Shown here: positions 18,301-26,501 of the stretch, one piece after another | How positions within the stretch are numbered: the stretch's first letter is position 1 | Layout of the letters: each line of letters opens with the position of its first letter | Source of the DNA: an uncultured Clostridium sp. | Lineage (GTDB): Bacteria > Bacillota > Clostridia > Lachnospirales > Lachnospiraceae | Length of the DNA: 64,000 bases | Direction of reading: 5' to 3' | NCBI GenBank assembly: GCA_946498245.1 | Contig: CAMMNN010000008.1 | Coordinates: 1 to 64,000, forward strand | The notes under the pieces: model-generated | What the model was told of the DNA's origin: nothing | The model's input: the letters and a program-made list of their open reading frames with translations, nothing else | Databases searched by the model: none | Position numbers and translations under genes: made by a program

Positions 18301-18496
18301 CCACCGGCTTTACATTGATAAGATACCGTAAAAGGGCCTCTTTCTTTTCCTTTAAAGACCGGATATGGCTCCCCGCCGCCGGAGTCAGGGCGGTTTTTTC
18401 TACGTAACGGGTTCCGTCTTCTTCTATTATAGACGTCCGGATCTGAAAAGCTCCCTTTCTGGTCCGGTTGTATTTTACGTAAATTGTTTCTTTCAT
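15377..18496 (-). CDS. Giant three-part glycosyltransferase: kinase-like domain, GT2 and GT4
   Basis: The track start (1059 aa) runs into the upstream gene; the ATG at 18496 forms an ATGA overlap with that gene's stop and has GGGAGA just upstream, giving 1039 aa. Residues 1-250 look like an APH/LPS-kinase fold (ATNLDGLFENMM and VCVIDYEWVLDF as catalytic loop and metal site near 150-170). A coiled coil follows at about 275-340. A GT2 domain spans about 402-645 (VSVIIPVYNQ, FLNNDTQVTPGWL, CEDSDLAFEVRRAG). A GT4 domain fills about 670-1039 (LVFVGGFAHPPNADA, VPLRYGAGVKGKVVEA). It probably adds two sugars and may phosphorylate one. Same operon as the heptose genes. Confidence 0.85.
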   Translation of the reverse strand: MKETIYVKYNRTRKGAFQIRTSIIEEDGTRYVEKTALTPAAGSHIRSLKEKKEALLRYLINVKPVEVWISEDGLRARFPFIQGETLAESIGREIQNGKAPEDRIRTVLEKILFVPEGELAPFTVTEKFTEVFGETGDLKGELSAPATNLDGLFENMMTEADGTVCVIDYEWVLDFPIPLEFVRYRNLAYFYYRYEKLLDYGSLQTFLEQFGISEKKSRIYGAMEEAFQAYVHGDSSQGYFRHFEQELVTGETLKSRDKDFQKAMERILVLQDEQEEKNQEIQKDHEVMRLTNNHVANLEIMIRDLRHEIDEMGKTMSYLNRHLSLTFKIYRRLADRIRQRFPKGTRRRKILDYGLGTVRHPLYYGRLYLTKEGRNRIEGDFKIGEDYRIRGRLVFPREENPKVSVIIPVYNQIHYTYACLKSILECTDDVTYEVIIADDVSSDATKELTKFTENLVISRNTENQGFLKNCNQAAKKARGQYVMFLNNDTQVTPGWLSSLVRLIESDDTIGMVGSKLVYPDGRLQEAGGIIWSDGSGWNYGRLDDPDKAEYNYVKDVDYISGAAILLSRKLWESIGGFDERYAPAYCEDSDLAFEVRRAGYRVVYQPLSKVIHFEGVSNGTDVNGTGLKRYQVENSRKLKEKWAEEFRRQSVNDGNPNPFRARERSQEKPVILVVDHYVPTFDKDAGSKTTYQYLKMFIKKGYVVKFLGDNFLHEEPYSTVLQQMGVEILYGDEYRAGIWDWLEKNGKLIDFAYLNRPHIATKYVNFIKEHTNMKVIYYGHDLHFLRLSREYQLTGDLKLKREADYWKSVELSMMEKAAVSYYPSCVEEEAIHELNPNIAVKAITAYVYDTFLDNMEEDFEKRKGLVFVGGFAHPPNADAVLWFANEVFPLIRRDLPDVSFYVVGSKVTEEIKALEQPGNGIVIKGFVSDEELEAIYQQCRIVVVPLRYGAGVKGKVVEAIYNGAPIVTTSVGAEGIPEVEKTLVVADGAEDFAAETVKLYRQPERLLALSRETQKYIRAHFSIDGAWEIIKEDFTRREE

Positions 18497-19278
18497 GGTT
18501 TCTCCCAAATCACCAGATAAGAGTCGGCAAACTGCGGGAACAATCCCTCCCGGCAAAGCTCGTCAAATCCGGCTTCTTCGCTGAAATACCGGTACCCCGG
18601 CCGATCATAGGCTACGGACAGATTGGTCAGCTCTCCCTTTTGGGGAAGGCGCCTGTCGGAATAGATTACAGAGGGCAGGCGGTGATCCGGCACAGGGTAA
18701 TACCGTTTCGGACTTCCGGTTCCCAGTTTTTCCGACAATTCTCCGATTTCTTTCCAGCTTATGGACCAAACTTCCTCATCTGGATCCGCTCCTGCAAAGC
18801 TGCGCAGTCCAATGCGGTTAAATCCCGCTGCCATCAGCTTTCCCCCTGGTTTCAGGCCCTTCATTAATTTTAGGAACATCTCGCCCATCCCTTCTCCTGG
18901 GAACAGGTCTTTACGCAGCTCCGGGATTACGATATAATCATAGATTCCCGCTTCCGGCAACGTTTCCTCCCGCTTGAGGTTTTCAACCTCCGGATAGCGG
19001 CGGCAGAGGACATTCCAGTCCTCGTCTTTCGGCTCCCAGACAGAAACTTCCTTTACTCCCCGCAGAAGCACACCCGTAAGAGCGCCGTAATCGGCTCCTA
19101 TCTGCAAAGCCCTTCCTTCCGGATTCCAGTCGTACCACTCCAGAAGATTTTCCCTGACAGGCGACAGGGCATAGAGAACCTCCGGCGCTTCTTCCGTTTC
19201 CAGGGCCTTTTGGATCCCCTCTCTGCTGTTTCCGTATTGTTCCAGTATATCCAGGACTTCGTAACTAATATCTCTCAT
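18493..19278 (-). CDS. SAM-dependent methyltransferase-like protein
   Basis: The 261 aa protein has a class I Rossmann methyltransferase glycine loop, ALQIGADYGALTGVLL near residue 60. Motif II lies at VSVWEPKDEDW, and YDYIVIPELRKDLFPGEG is at the motif IV position. LKPGGKLMAAGFNRIGLRSF fits the motif V/VI strand. It overlaps the wzt-like gene by 4 bp upstream and the giant transferase by 4 bp downstream (ATGA), so all three are translationally coupled. Possible role is methylating the chain terminus; in Wzt systems with a carbohydrate-binding tail, chain caps made by methyl or kinase activities mark finished chains. The substrate is inferred only. Confidence 0.72.
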   Translation of the reverse strand: MRDISYEVLDILEQYGNSREGIQKALETEEAPEVLYALSPVRENLLEWYDWNPEGRALQIGADYGALTGVLLRGVKEVSVWEPKDEDWNVLCRRYPEVENLKREETLPEAGIYDYIVIPELRKDLFPGEGMGEMFLKLMKGLKPGGKLMAAGFNRIGLRSFAGADPDEEVWSISWKEIGELSEKLGTGSPKRYYPVPDHRLPSVIYSDRRLPQKGELTNLSVAYDRPGYRYFSEEAGFDELCREGLFPQFADSYLVIWEKP

Positions 19279-20588
19279 CTCTTCACTGCCTTTACCTTAG
19301 ATTCCATATCGTAAACGCCTACGGTATTTTTATTAGAAATCACCGTCAGATTGGCCACATCATAGAGCCGGTGGTATACCACGTGTTCTCCGTGTTCAAA
19401 GCCGGTACAGCTCATAGACAGCAGATACTCCCCTCCCTGGAGAGTCATTTTCTGGGTAAACTCCACCTGGTACTCGTCTCCGCTTTTAACAGCCTGTATG
19501 TCAGTGCCTTCATACATGGTGTTGGTGCCTGTCAGATCCGTTCCCTTCTTATCTTTAATAGTATAAGTAAAAATAGGCGTTTCAATATCTGCATGGAAAC
19601 GGATGCATTCCCGAATGGTAAACATCTCGCCTTTTAACAGGAGATTGGTCAGGTTTCCCCGGCTGTCAAAGAGGCCCAGATCGTAAATCTCCGCCCGTCC
19701 GTCGCCGTACTCCGTGCGGTTGGCGTTAATGGTAATGCGGGACTTCATAAGTCCCTCATCCCCTTCTTTCCGCTGCTCCCCTTCTCCCTCCGGCTGTTTT
19801 CCTTCCTTTTCCGCCTTCAGTTCTTCTTCCAGGGCTTCCATCTGGCCCGCCAGAATCTTCTTATATAGATCCACCATATGGCCTGCTGTTCCCTGAGCCA
19901 CAAAATTCCCCTTGTTTAACAGCACAACCTTGTCACAGTATTTAATAATGCTTCCCATATCATGAGTTACCATGAGAATGGTAGTCCCGCTTCGGCGGAT
20001 CTCCTCCATCCTGCGGTAGCATTTGGCCTGGAAGAAAACGTCTCCTACGGAAAGGGCTTCGTCTACAATGAGGATTTCCGGCTCTACGTTAATTGCCAAA
20101 GCAAAGGCCAAACGGACAAACATACCGCTGGAATAGGTTTTCACAGGCTGGTACACGAAGTCTCCGATTTCTGCAAAATCCAGAATGTCCTGGAGCTTTT
20201 CATCCATTTCCTTTTTAGAATAGCCCATCATCGTGCCGTTCATATAGATATTCTCAATGCCTGTATAATCCATATTAAAGCCGGCCCCCAGCTCCAACAG
20301 GGCGGAAATCTTTCCGTTTACCTCTACCCGCCCTGTGGTTGGCGTCAGTACTCCGGTAATGATTTTCAAAATCGTAGACTTCCCGGATCCGTTGGTGCCG
20401 ATAATCCCCACGGTCTGTCCTTTTTCCACGTTAAAGGAAAGGCCGTTTAGTGCATAGAAATCCCTGTGGTACTCTTTGTGGGAGAGATTGAGAGATTCCT
20501 TCAGACGGTCAATGGGCTTTTCATATAGCTTATATATCTTTGTTACGTTTTCTACCTGAATCGCATATTTCGTTTCTTTTTCTGACAT
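19275..20588 (-). CDS. wzt: Wzt-type polysaccharide ABC transporter ATPase with carbohydrate-binding C-domain
   Basis: The 437 aa protein has an ATPase domain at 1-245: Walker A GTNGSGKST, signature YSSGMFVRLAFA, Walker B EILIVDEALSVGD and switch MVTHDM. After a charged linker (about 250-285), the C-terminal 150 residues form a beta-rich Wzt_C-like domain. In O9a-type export this domain recognises the chain-terminating cap before transport. It is the first gene of the operon, with GGAGG five bases before ATG and a promoter just upstream. The transmembrane partner (Wzm/TagG) is not adjacent and not in the window. A teichoic-acid exporter (TagH) is the main alternative. Confidence 0.9.
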   Translation of the reverse strand: MSEKETKYAIQVENVTKIYKLYEKPIDRLKESLNLSHKEYHRDFYALNGLSFNVEKGQTVGIIGTNGSGKSTILKIITGVLTPTTGRVEVNGKISALLELGAGFNMDYTGIENIYMNGTMMGYSKKEMDEKLQDILDFAEIGDFVYQPVKTYSSGMFVRLAFALAINVEPEILIVDEALSVGDVFFQAKCYRRMEEIRRSGTTILMVTHDMGSIIKYCDKVVLLNKGNFVAQGTAGHMVDLYKKILAGQMEALEEELKAEKEGKQPEGEGEQRKEGDEGLMKSRITINANRTEYGDGRAEIYDLGLFDSRGNLTNLLLKGEMFTIRECIRFHADIETPIFTYTIKDKKGTDLTGTNTMYEGTDIQAVKSGDEYQVEFTQKMTLQGGEYLLSMSCTGFEHGEHVVYHRLYDVANLTVISNKNTVGVYDMESKVKAVKR

Positions 20589-20626
20589 ACTGCCTCCAAA
20601 AGCGCAGTCCGCGCATTATATGGGGA

Positions 20627-20655
20627 AGTATACCACAAATAGCCTGCTGCCGCAA
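20627..20655 (-). promoter_or_regulatory. Sigma-A-type promoter of the polysaccharide operon
   Basis: On the minus strand TTGCGG (20650-20655) and TATACT (20627-20632) are separated by exactly 17 bp, about 40 bp before the wzt start. No comparable promoter was noticed before the downstream genes, whose gaps are all under 45 bp, so this may drive the whole 20 kb operon. Confidence 0.65.
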
Positions 20656-20682
20656 GACTGCCCTGTGGGAAAGGAGCGGCAC

Positions 20683-20725
20683 AAAGGCCGCCTGCAAAAT
20701 GGCTTTCATTCTGCAGACGGCCTTT
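20683..20725. terminator. Hairpin between metK and the polysaccharide operon
   Basis: AAAGGCCGCCTGCA and TGCAGACGGCCTTT pair with one G-U-type mismatch around a 15-base loop. The T-rich tract (CTTTCTTTTC) follows on the plus strand. On the minus strand, where metK is read, the stem lies 12 bp after the metK stop but has no U-run, so termination there may be partial. Confidence 0.6.
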
Positions 20726-20737
20726 CTTTTCTGATTC

Positions 20738-21925
20738 TTATAAGCATTTCTTTAAAATTTCCGTTTTATCCAGCTTCTCCCAGGGAAGATCCAGATCATT
20801 TCTTCCAAAGTGGCCGTATGCCGCCGTCTGCTTATAAATCGGGCGGCGCAGATTTAACATCTGGATAATGCCTGCGGGACGTAAATCGAAGTTCTCCCGA
20901 ATGATCTCTACCAGTTTCTCATCACTAAGTTTTCCGGTTCCGAAGGTATCCACCATAACGGAGGTAGGATGAGCCACGCCGATGGCGTAGGACAACTGGA
21001 TCTCACATTTATCCGCCAAACCTGCGGCTACAATATTTTTTGCCACATAACGGGCAGCGTAAGCCGCGGAACGGTCTACCTTGGTACAGTCTTTTCCGGA
21101 GAAAGCGCCGCCGCCGTGACGGGCGTATCCGCCGTAAGTATCTACAATAATCTTCCGGCCTGTCAAACCGCTGTCTCCGTGGGGGCCCCCAATGACGAAG
21201 CGGCCAGTGGGATTAATAAAGAACTTTGTGTCCTCATCTACCATTTCCCCGGGGAGTACGGGATCGAATACGTACTTTTTAATATCCTCATGAATCTGTT
21301 CCTGGGTTACGGACTCGTCATGCTGGGTAGACAGTACTACGGCGTCCAGGCGCATTGGCTTGCCATTTTCGTCGTATTCTACCGTTACCTGGGTCTTTCC
21401 GTCAGGACGAAGGTATTTTAACGTTCCGTTTTTCCTCACCTCTGTTAATTTCCGGGCCAGCTTGTGGGCCAGGGAAATGGGGTAGGGCATATATTCTTCC
21501 GTTTCATTGGTTGCGTAGCCAAACATCATGCCCTGATCGCCGGCTCCAATGGCGTCGATTTCAGAGTCAGACATGGTATTTTCCTTTGCCTCCAGAGCCT
21601 TGTCTACGCCCAGAGCTATATCTGCGGACTGCTCGTCAATGGCCGTAATCACGCCGCAGGTATCGCAGTCAAAGCCGTATTTCGCCCGATCATAACCGAT
21701 TTCGCGGACGGTTTCCCGAACCAGTTTCTGTATGTCTACATAAGCTTTGGTCGTAATCTCACCCATTACCATAACCAGGCCGGTGGTTACCGCTGTTTCG
21801 CAGGCAACGCGGCTCATGGGATCCTGTTCCATTAAAGCATCCAGAATGGCGTCGGAGATAGCGTCGCACATTTTATCCGGATGGCCTTCCGTAACGGATT
21901 CAGAAGTAAATAAACGTCTTTCCAT
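20738..21925 (-). CDS. metK: S-adenosylmethionine synthase
   Basis: The 395 aa length is standard. Family motifs are visible: [15 protein letters not shown] at the N-terminus, the ATP-site hexapeptide [12 protein letters not shown] near residue 120, and [19 protein letters not shown] near residue 265. It makes SAM from methionine and ATP in the cytoplasm as a homotetramer. AGGAGGATACT precedes the ATG. The leader carries a SAM-I riboswitch with a terminator, so expression should fall when SAM is high. Confidence 0.98.
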   Translation of the reverse strand: MERRLFTSESVTEGHPDKMCDAISDAILDALMEQDPMSRVACETAVTTGLVMVMGEITTKAYVDIQKLVRETVREIGYDRAKYGFDCDTCGVITAIDEQSADIALGVDKALEAKENTMSDSEIDAIGAGDQGMMFGYATNETEEYMPYPISLAHKLARKLTEVRKNGTLKYLRPDGKTQVTVEYDENGKPMRLDAVVLSTQHDESVTQEQIHEDIKKYVFDPVLPGEMVDEDTKFFINPTGRFVIGGPHGDSGLTGRKIIVDTYGGYARHGGGAFSGKDCTKVDRSAAYAARYVAKNIVAAGLADKCEIQLSYAIGVAHPTSVMVDTFGTGKLSDEKLVEIIRENFDLRPAGIIQMLNLRRPIYKQTAAYGHFGRNDLDLPWEKLDKTEILKKCL

Positions 21926-21971
21926 AGTATCCTCCTTTGTTTTTCGCGAAGTTTCCTCTAAAGCAAAAGAA

Positions 21972-21993
21972 AAGTCCGCAGCAATGCGGACTT
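21972..21993 (-). terminator. Riboswitch-controlled terminator of metK
   Basis: On the minus strand AAGTCCGCA, a short loop, then TGCGGACTT is followed by TTTTCTTTTGCTTT, a classic intrinsic terminator about 45 bp before metK. It lies just after the SAM-I aptamer and should form when SAM is bound. Confidence 0.85.
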
Positions 21994-22009
21994 GAGATCA
22001 ATGTCTTCA

Positions 22010-22162
22010 AATCCTCTTATTGCTCGACAAGCCGCCTTTTATTATAATAACCGCGGTTCCTCGCTCAGGTTGGCACCTTCCGGCCCTTAGGCAGCTTAAT
22101 GCCTGACCGGGGTTGCCGTGACTTCACAGGTCCTTTGTACCTCCATCACTCTGAATAAGGGA
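22010..22162 (-). promoter_or_regulatory. SAM-I (S-box) riboswitch aptamer upstream of metK
   Basis: The minus strand shows the S-box core in order: CTTATTCAGAGTGATGGAGG, the P2 kink-turn region, GTGAAGTCACGGCAACC, an extended P3, AAGGTGCCAA, and the closing AATAAG that pairs with CTTATT to form P1. P4 is longer than usual (CGAGGAACCGCGG region). Family knowledge: SAM binding stabilises P1 and lets the downstream terminator form. Confidence 0.93.
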
Positions 22163-22204
22163 TATTACGAACTTTTCAATTGTCATACCAATTGTTACAG
22201 GCTA

Positions 22205-22233
22205 ACTATAGCGTATTTTCCTATTGGTGTCAA
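22205..22233 (-). promoter_or_regulatory. Promoter of the metK leader
   Basis: A perfect TTGACA (22228-22233) and TATAGT (22205-22210) with 17 bp spacing lie on the minus strand about 45 bp before the SAM-I aptamer. Confidence 0.85.
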
Positions 22234-22279
22234 TACTCTAAAATGCGGAAATGGATGAACTGCTGCCTTATCCTGATCC

Positions 22280-23572
22280 TTAGCAGACTTTCAAGCGGAA
22301 TTTTCGCGCTTCTTTTTCCGAATCCACTTTTTCAATAACAGCTCCAAGGCCCTGAAGCTTCTCTTCAAAGCACTCGTAGCCCCTCTGAATGTAGCCGATT
22401 TCGTCTACCTCCGTAATGCCTTCCGCTGCAAGGCCGGCCAGTACCAGGGCGGCTCCCGCCCGAAGATCCGGGGCGTTTACCTGGGCCCCTGTCAGACGCT
22501 TTACGCCGTCGATTACCGCTACGTTTCCTTCCACCTTAATGCTGCTTCCCATACGGGCCAGCTCGTCCACGTATTTAAAACGGTTCTCAAAAATGCTTTC
22601 CGTTACCATGCTGGTACCGGAAACCAGGGCCAGGGTCACCGTCATCTGGGGCTGCATATCCGTAGGAAATCCCGGATAGGGCAGGGTTTTTATATCTGTA
22701 TGGCGCTGGGCCGGCTTTCCTACCACCCGCACCGCATCATCAAATTCAATGACTTCACAGCCGATTTCCAGAAGCTTTGCCGTAATAGCCTCCAAATGCT
22801 TGGGGATTACGTTTTTTACCATAATATCGCCTCTGGTAATGGCAGCCGCGCACATAAACGTACCGGCCTCAATCTGATCCGGAATAATAGAATACTCTGT
22901 TCCGTGAAGCTTTTTCACCCCGCGGATACGGATAGTATCCGTACCGGCTCCTTTGATATTGGCTCCCATACTGTTTAAAAAGTTGGCTACGTCTACCACG
23001 TGGGGCTCTTTTGCTACGTTTTCCAAAATCGTAAGGCCCTCCGCCAAAGTCGCCGCCATCATGATATTGATAGTTGCCCCTACGGAAACCACGTCCAGAT
23101 AAATGTGGCTGCCTACCAGGTCAATAGCGTGTACCAATACGGCGCCGCCTTCAATGCGCACATCGCTGCCTAAAGCGCGAAAACCCTTTAAGTGCTGATC
23201 AATGGGGCGACTGCCGATATTGCAGCCTCCCGGGAGGGGCACCTGGGCGCTTTTATATTTTCCCAAAAGGGCTCCGATGAAATAATACGAAGCCCGGATT
23301 CTCCGGATATACTCGTCATCAACCGATATTTCCTGAATACTTGACGCGTTGATCCGAACCGTATGGCGGTCAACCCGTTCTACCTTTGCTCCAATCTCTT
23401 CTATCGCTTCCAGCATGACATTAATGTCACGGACATCCGGAAGGTTCTCTATCAGTACGTCTTCGTCAGTCATGATTGCTGCAGTTAAAATTCCCAGCGC
23501 CGCGTTTTTAGCGCCGCTGACGGTAACTTCCCCCACTAAGGGATTGCCGCCTTTCATGATATACTGTTCCAT
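22280..23572 (-). CDS. murA: UDP-N-acetylglucosamine 1-carboxyvinyltransferase
   Basis: The 430 aa enzyme catalyses the first committed step of peptidoglycan synthesis, transferring enolpyruvate from PEP to UDP-GlcNAc. The start GGNPLVGEVTVSGAKNAAL is diagnostic. The catalytic cysteine loop reads LPGGCNIGSRPIDQH near residue 117, so the fosfomycin-sensitive Cys form is present. Later PGFPTDMQPQ and DLRAGAALVLAGL are conserved. GGAGAATAAA precedes the ATG. Low-GC bacteria often carry two murA copies; which one this is cannot be decided here. Confidence 0.97.
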   Translation of the reverse strand: MEQYIMKGGNPLVGEVTVSGAKNAALGILTAAIMTDEDVLIENLPDVRDINVMLEAIEEIGAKVERVDRHTVRINASSIQEISVDDEYIRRIRASYYFIGALLGKYKSAQVPLPGGCNIGSRPIDQHLKGFRALGSDVRIEGGAVLVHAIDLVGSHIYLDVVSVGATINIMMAATLAEGLTILENVAKEPHVVDVANFLNSMGANIKGAGTDTIRIRGVKKLHGTEYSIIPDQIEAGTFMCAAAITRGDIMVKNVIPKHLEAITAKLLEIGCEVIEFDDAVRVVGKPAQRHTDIKTLPYPGFPTDMQPQMTVTLALVSGTSMVTESIFENRFKYVDELARMGSSIKVEGNVAVIDGVKRLTGAQVNAPDLRAGAALVLAGLAAEGITEVDEIGYIQRGYECFEEKLQGLGAVIEKVDSEKEARKFRLKVC

Positions 23573-23737
23573 TTTATTCTCCTAAACATTCAATCGCATT
23601 TTCTCCGCCTTTTATAAAAGCGGCTGCTGCCGGCATTTATTACAATTCGAAAAAATTCTTTACGAAATTATTAATCTTACAGTGATGCACTATGATTATA
23701 ACATAAAAAACCGACTTGTAAAGGGAAAAACCCGCTT

Positions 23738-26218
23738 TTATTCAACAAAGAGCCCGCAGACAAAGTCATTTTGCAGATTCTGGAAATATTCGGAAGCGTC
23801 ATTGAGTCCCATTTTCCAGCTTTCCCCAGATTCCGGATTGTAGAGAGTCACATTAAACTGATCAAAGCCAGTAATCAGAAGGTATTGCCCTTCTCCTGTA
23901 AACGCCGCTACGGGGCAGCCCTGATCCACAAAGTATAAAATCTGGTTCAAAGCAAGTCCCCGGCCGTCCAGTATAATAATGCCGTCGTCAAATTCCCGGC
24001 TTTCCTCCAGCTCTCTCAAACGGCTGGTAAGACGGTAGGCCGTATTTCCGGCGTCTCTTACTGAAGCGCTGTTGGAACGGTTTACCCGGTTCCACAAAAC
24101 CCGCTGATCCTGATCCGTCACAACTCCCATATCCTCGTAAGCCATTTTTACCGCCTCTGCAAAATCCTGGCTGGTTCCTATGAGACGGCCGTTTCCGTAG
24201 GCGTAAAAAGTCATTCCCGCATACGCGGTATTGGCCTTTAAATCCAGTATCAGGGTATCGTCATAGGAAACCTTTTTGGGAACAGACACCTTAATATTGT
24301 CACTCATCCTAATATCCGAATTAAGCTGGACAAAATACAGCTTTCCCCGATCCTGGGAAGCGTACCATCCAATGCCTTCCAACACATTGTTTTCTATTTC
24401 TGCATTGCACACGATGGTATCTGTCCCTGTGACGCTGTAAGAGTTCCCATCTGTCCAGACAAGCTGGTTTAAATGAATGCGGCTGTCCTCCACCGTTACT
24501 CCGGCAATCAGTTGCCCGTCTCTCTCATACCGCGTCAAAATTTCTCCGCTGCTTCCCAAAATCTCCAGGGCATACATGGGAATTTCCTCTAGCCGGCCAT
24601 TGACGACCCAGCGGTCTTGCCCGTGGGCCAGACCGTACAGAAAGTCCTGTCCAATAAATCCAAGGCAGCGGATAACGTCGCCGCCGGGGGCGGAAATCGT
24701 CTGCAACTGGCCCGTTTCCAAATCCATAAGGCTGATTGACTCCGCCCGATCTTTGTCGTGGCCGTTCTGCCATGCCAGACGCCGTCCGTTCTGGCTGACG
24801 GCAAAGCTTCCTTCCTCCAGGGCATCGGCCAGTATTACGTATTCCCGGCTGTTTAAATCAATGCCGTATACGGCGTGATCCCGCATCAGATACAGCATTC
24901 CTCCGTCGGAATAGTAGCACAGCCGTTCCAGATCTTCCTTTAATTCTTCAAAGGAGCAGATAGCCGGGGCAAAAAACAATTCTTCCAAAGCGTCGCTGTT
25001 TCTGGAATAATGGTACAGCCCGATTCCCATCTGACCTTCATGGAGTCCCCGGTTCATATAGCCGTACACCAGGAAATCCACATCGCCTTCATTGGAAACC
25101 TCCAGAATTTTTAAACCATGGCAGTCATGCTCAAAGCGCAGGGCGTTTTCCGCGCTTCGGAAGGAAAAGACCCCAATGGCTTCCTTCTCGCCTTGATCAT
25201 AAAGCCACAAATCTCCGTTGGAAACAAAGGCCGTAACGGCTCCGCCGGGGCTTTTTGCAGCGCTGACCTGATCGTCGTTTGTTACTCCCAAAATAATCCG
25301 CTTCCCGCTGAAAAGGTCCCTTTCACCGGTAAAAATCTGATTTACACGGCGGTCAAAGTCCATCATATAGATCCGTTGTTCATTCCATTTTAGGGTAAAA
25401 TCATCCCGAACTTCGTAGAGTTCTTCCCCTCCGTCCTCCGTTTGGCGGGCTGCCAGGTATTTCAGTTCAATCTGAGCCATAATTCCATCCAGCTCTTTTA
25501 AAAATACCTGAATCTCCCCTCTTTGTTCCATTTCCAGGCCGCCCCAGGTAATCTGGGAAAAATTTGAATGGATACTGACCGCTCCCAAAGAGCTGTTGTC
25601 CTCCGATGCATCCGGCTCCAGGTACATAGTAAGCTCTGATGCTTCTTCGTAGCGAAAGGTTTTAGCCGAAAAATCCCGGGCCAGATTGATCATGGCCTGA
25701 ATATTGGAATTATCCGTCCAGGCAATTCTGGTATAGTAACCAATGGTTCCGTTTTCTTCCGTCGTAACGGAAAGACTCAGGAGGTACTCCTGATCCTTTG
25801 TCAAAAGATTTTGTATAGGCAGAATTGCCCGGATTCCTTCCTCCGTAGTTTCCCAGGTTTCAATCTGAGTCCGTTCCACCAGCCGTTCCAAATCCAGGCT
25901 TCTGATTTCATAATAAATACCCGTAACGGTTCCGTCGTACTGCTCCAGACGTATAGCCAGACTGCGATCCTGAGGCAGCACCGTAAGAGTATCCCGCATA
26001 ACGGCCTCCCTCATATCCTGGGAATAGCCGTGCAGGCAGTTCATTTTCTCCCCGAACATCTCCATATACATTACCGGAAAAGCGCTTTCCTCAATGGACG
26101 TATAAACTCTCTCATTCCGATTTGTCAAATTTCTATTTTGTATCCACAGAAAATAACCGGCTACCGCTGCCACAAAGATCAGCAGCAATATTCCGATCCG
26201 CAGTAAAACTTTCTTCAT
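23738..26218 (-). CDS. Membrane-anchored extracytoplasmic protein, beta-propeller-like body and C39-like C-terminus
   Basis: Start chosen at the ATG at 26218 (MKKVLLRIG), preceded by AAGGAAG at good spacing; the track's 15 extra residues lack this. One helix (residues 5-25) anchors a body of about 800 residues outside. Repeated short strands with W, D and G turns over about 330-640 (for example NGDLWLYDQGE and GRRLAWQNGHDKDRAESISL) suggest a propeller of WD40/TolB type. The last 130 residues (GCPVAAFTGEGQYLLITGFD, YNPESGE) look like a peptidase C39-like fold, but I see no catalytic CGP-type cysteine at its start. I do not know the family. It is monocistronic with its own promoter. Confidence 0.7.
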   Translation of the reverse strand: MKKVLLRIGILLLIFVAAVAGYFLWIQNRNLTNRNERVYTSIEESAFPVMYMEMFGEKMNCLHGYSQDMREAVMRDTLTVLPQDRSLAIRLEQYDGTVTGIYYEIRSLDLERLVERTQIETWETTEEGIRAILPIQNLLTKDQEYLLSLSVTTEENGTIGYYTRIAWTDNSNIQAMINLARDFSAKTFRYEEASELTMYLEPDASEDNSSLGAVSIHSNFSQITWGGLEMEQRGEIQVFLKELDGIMAQIELKYLAARQTEDGGEELYEVRDDFTLKWNEQRIYMMDFDRRVNQIFTGERDLFSGKRIILGVTNDDQVSAAKSPGGAVTAFVSNGDLWLYDQGEKEAIGVFSFRSAENALRFEHDCHGLKILEVSNEGDVDFLVYGYMNRGLHEGQMGIGLYHYSRNSDALEELFFAPAICSFEELKEDLERLCYYSDGGMLYLMRDHAVYGIDLNSREYVILADALEEGSFAVSQNGRRLAWQNGHDKDRAESISLMDLETGQLQTISAPGGDVIRCLGFIGQDFLYGLAHGQDRWVVNGRLEEIPMYALEILGSSGEILTRYERDGQLIAGVTVEDSRIHLNQLVWTDGNSYSVTGTDTIVCNAEIENNVLEGIGWYASQDRGKLYFVQLNSDIRMSDNIKVSVPKKVSYDDTLILDLKANTAYAGMTFYAYGNGRLIGTSQDFAEAVKMAYEDMGVVTDQDQRVLWNRVNRSNSASVRDAGNTAYRLTSRLRELEESREFDDGIIILDGRGLALNQILYFVDQGCPVAAFTGEGQYLLITGFDQFNVTLYNPESGESWKMGLNDASEYFQNLQNDFVCGLFVE

Positions 26219-26293
26219 AAATCTACTTCCTTCACAGTACTTCCTTTTGTCTCCCGGCATCACAGGGGCAAAACAGCTTTTGTCCCCTACATC

Positions 26294-26322
26294 ATTTTAT
26301 ATAATATCCGGAAAAACCTCAA
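26294..26322 (-). promoter_or_regulatory. Promoter of the membrane-anchored propeller-like protein
   Basis: Minus strand TTGAGG (26317-26322), 17 bp, TAAAAT (26294-26299). An inverted repeat AGGGGCAAAA/TTTTGTCCCCT follows in the 5' leader (about 26263-26287). Confidence 0.6.
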
Positions 26323-26445
26323 CCTAATCTTTTCTTAAATTTTTCGGTCTTTATCCCAGGCCCATTGGGCGCCCTAAATACATACCGCCTATCCGGCGGC
26401 GGAACGTTTTTGTTTCATGGAAACGAACTTTCCGATGAGACATAG

Positions 26446-26479
26446 AAAAATCGCCACCTGCAATGGAAGTGACGATTTT
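26446..26479 (-). terminator. Intrinsic terminator after prs
   Basis: On the minus strand AAAATCGTCAC and GGTGGCGATTTTT form a stem about 23 bp past the prs stop, ending in a T-run. It closes the dnaD-loader-prs transcript. Confidence 0.8.
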
Positions 26480-26501
26480 CATTCTGATACTTTGTTGCTA
26501 T

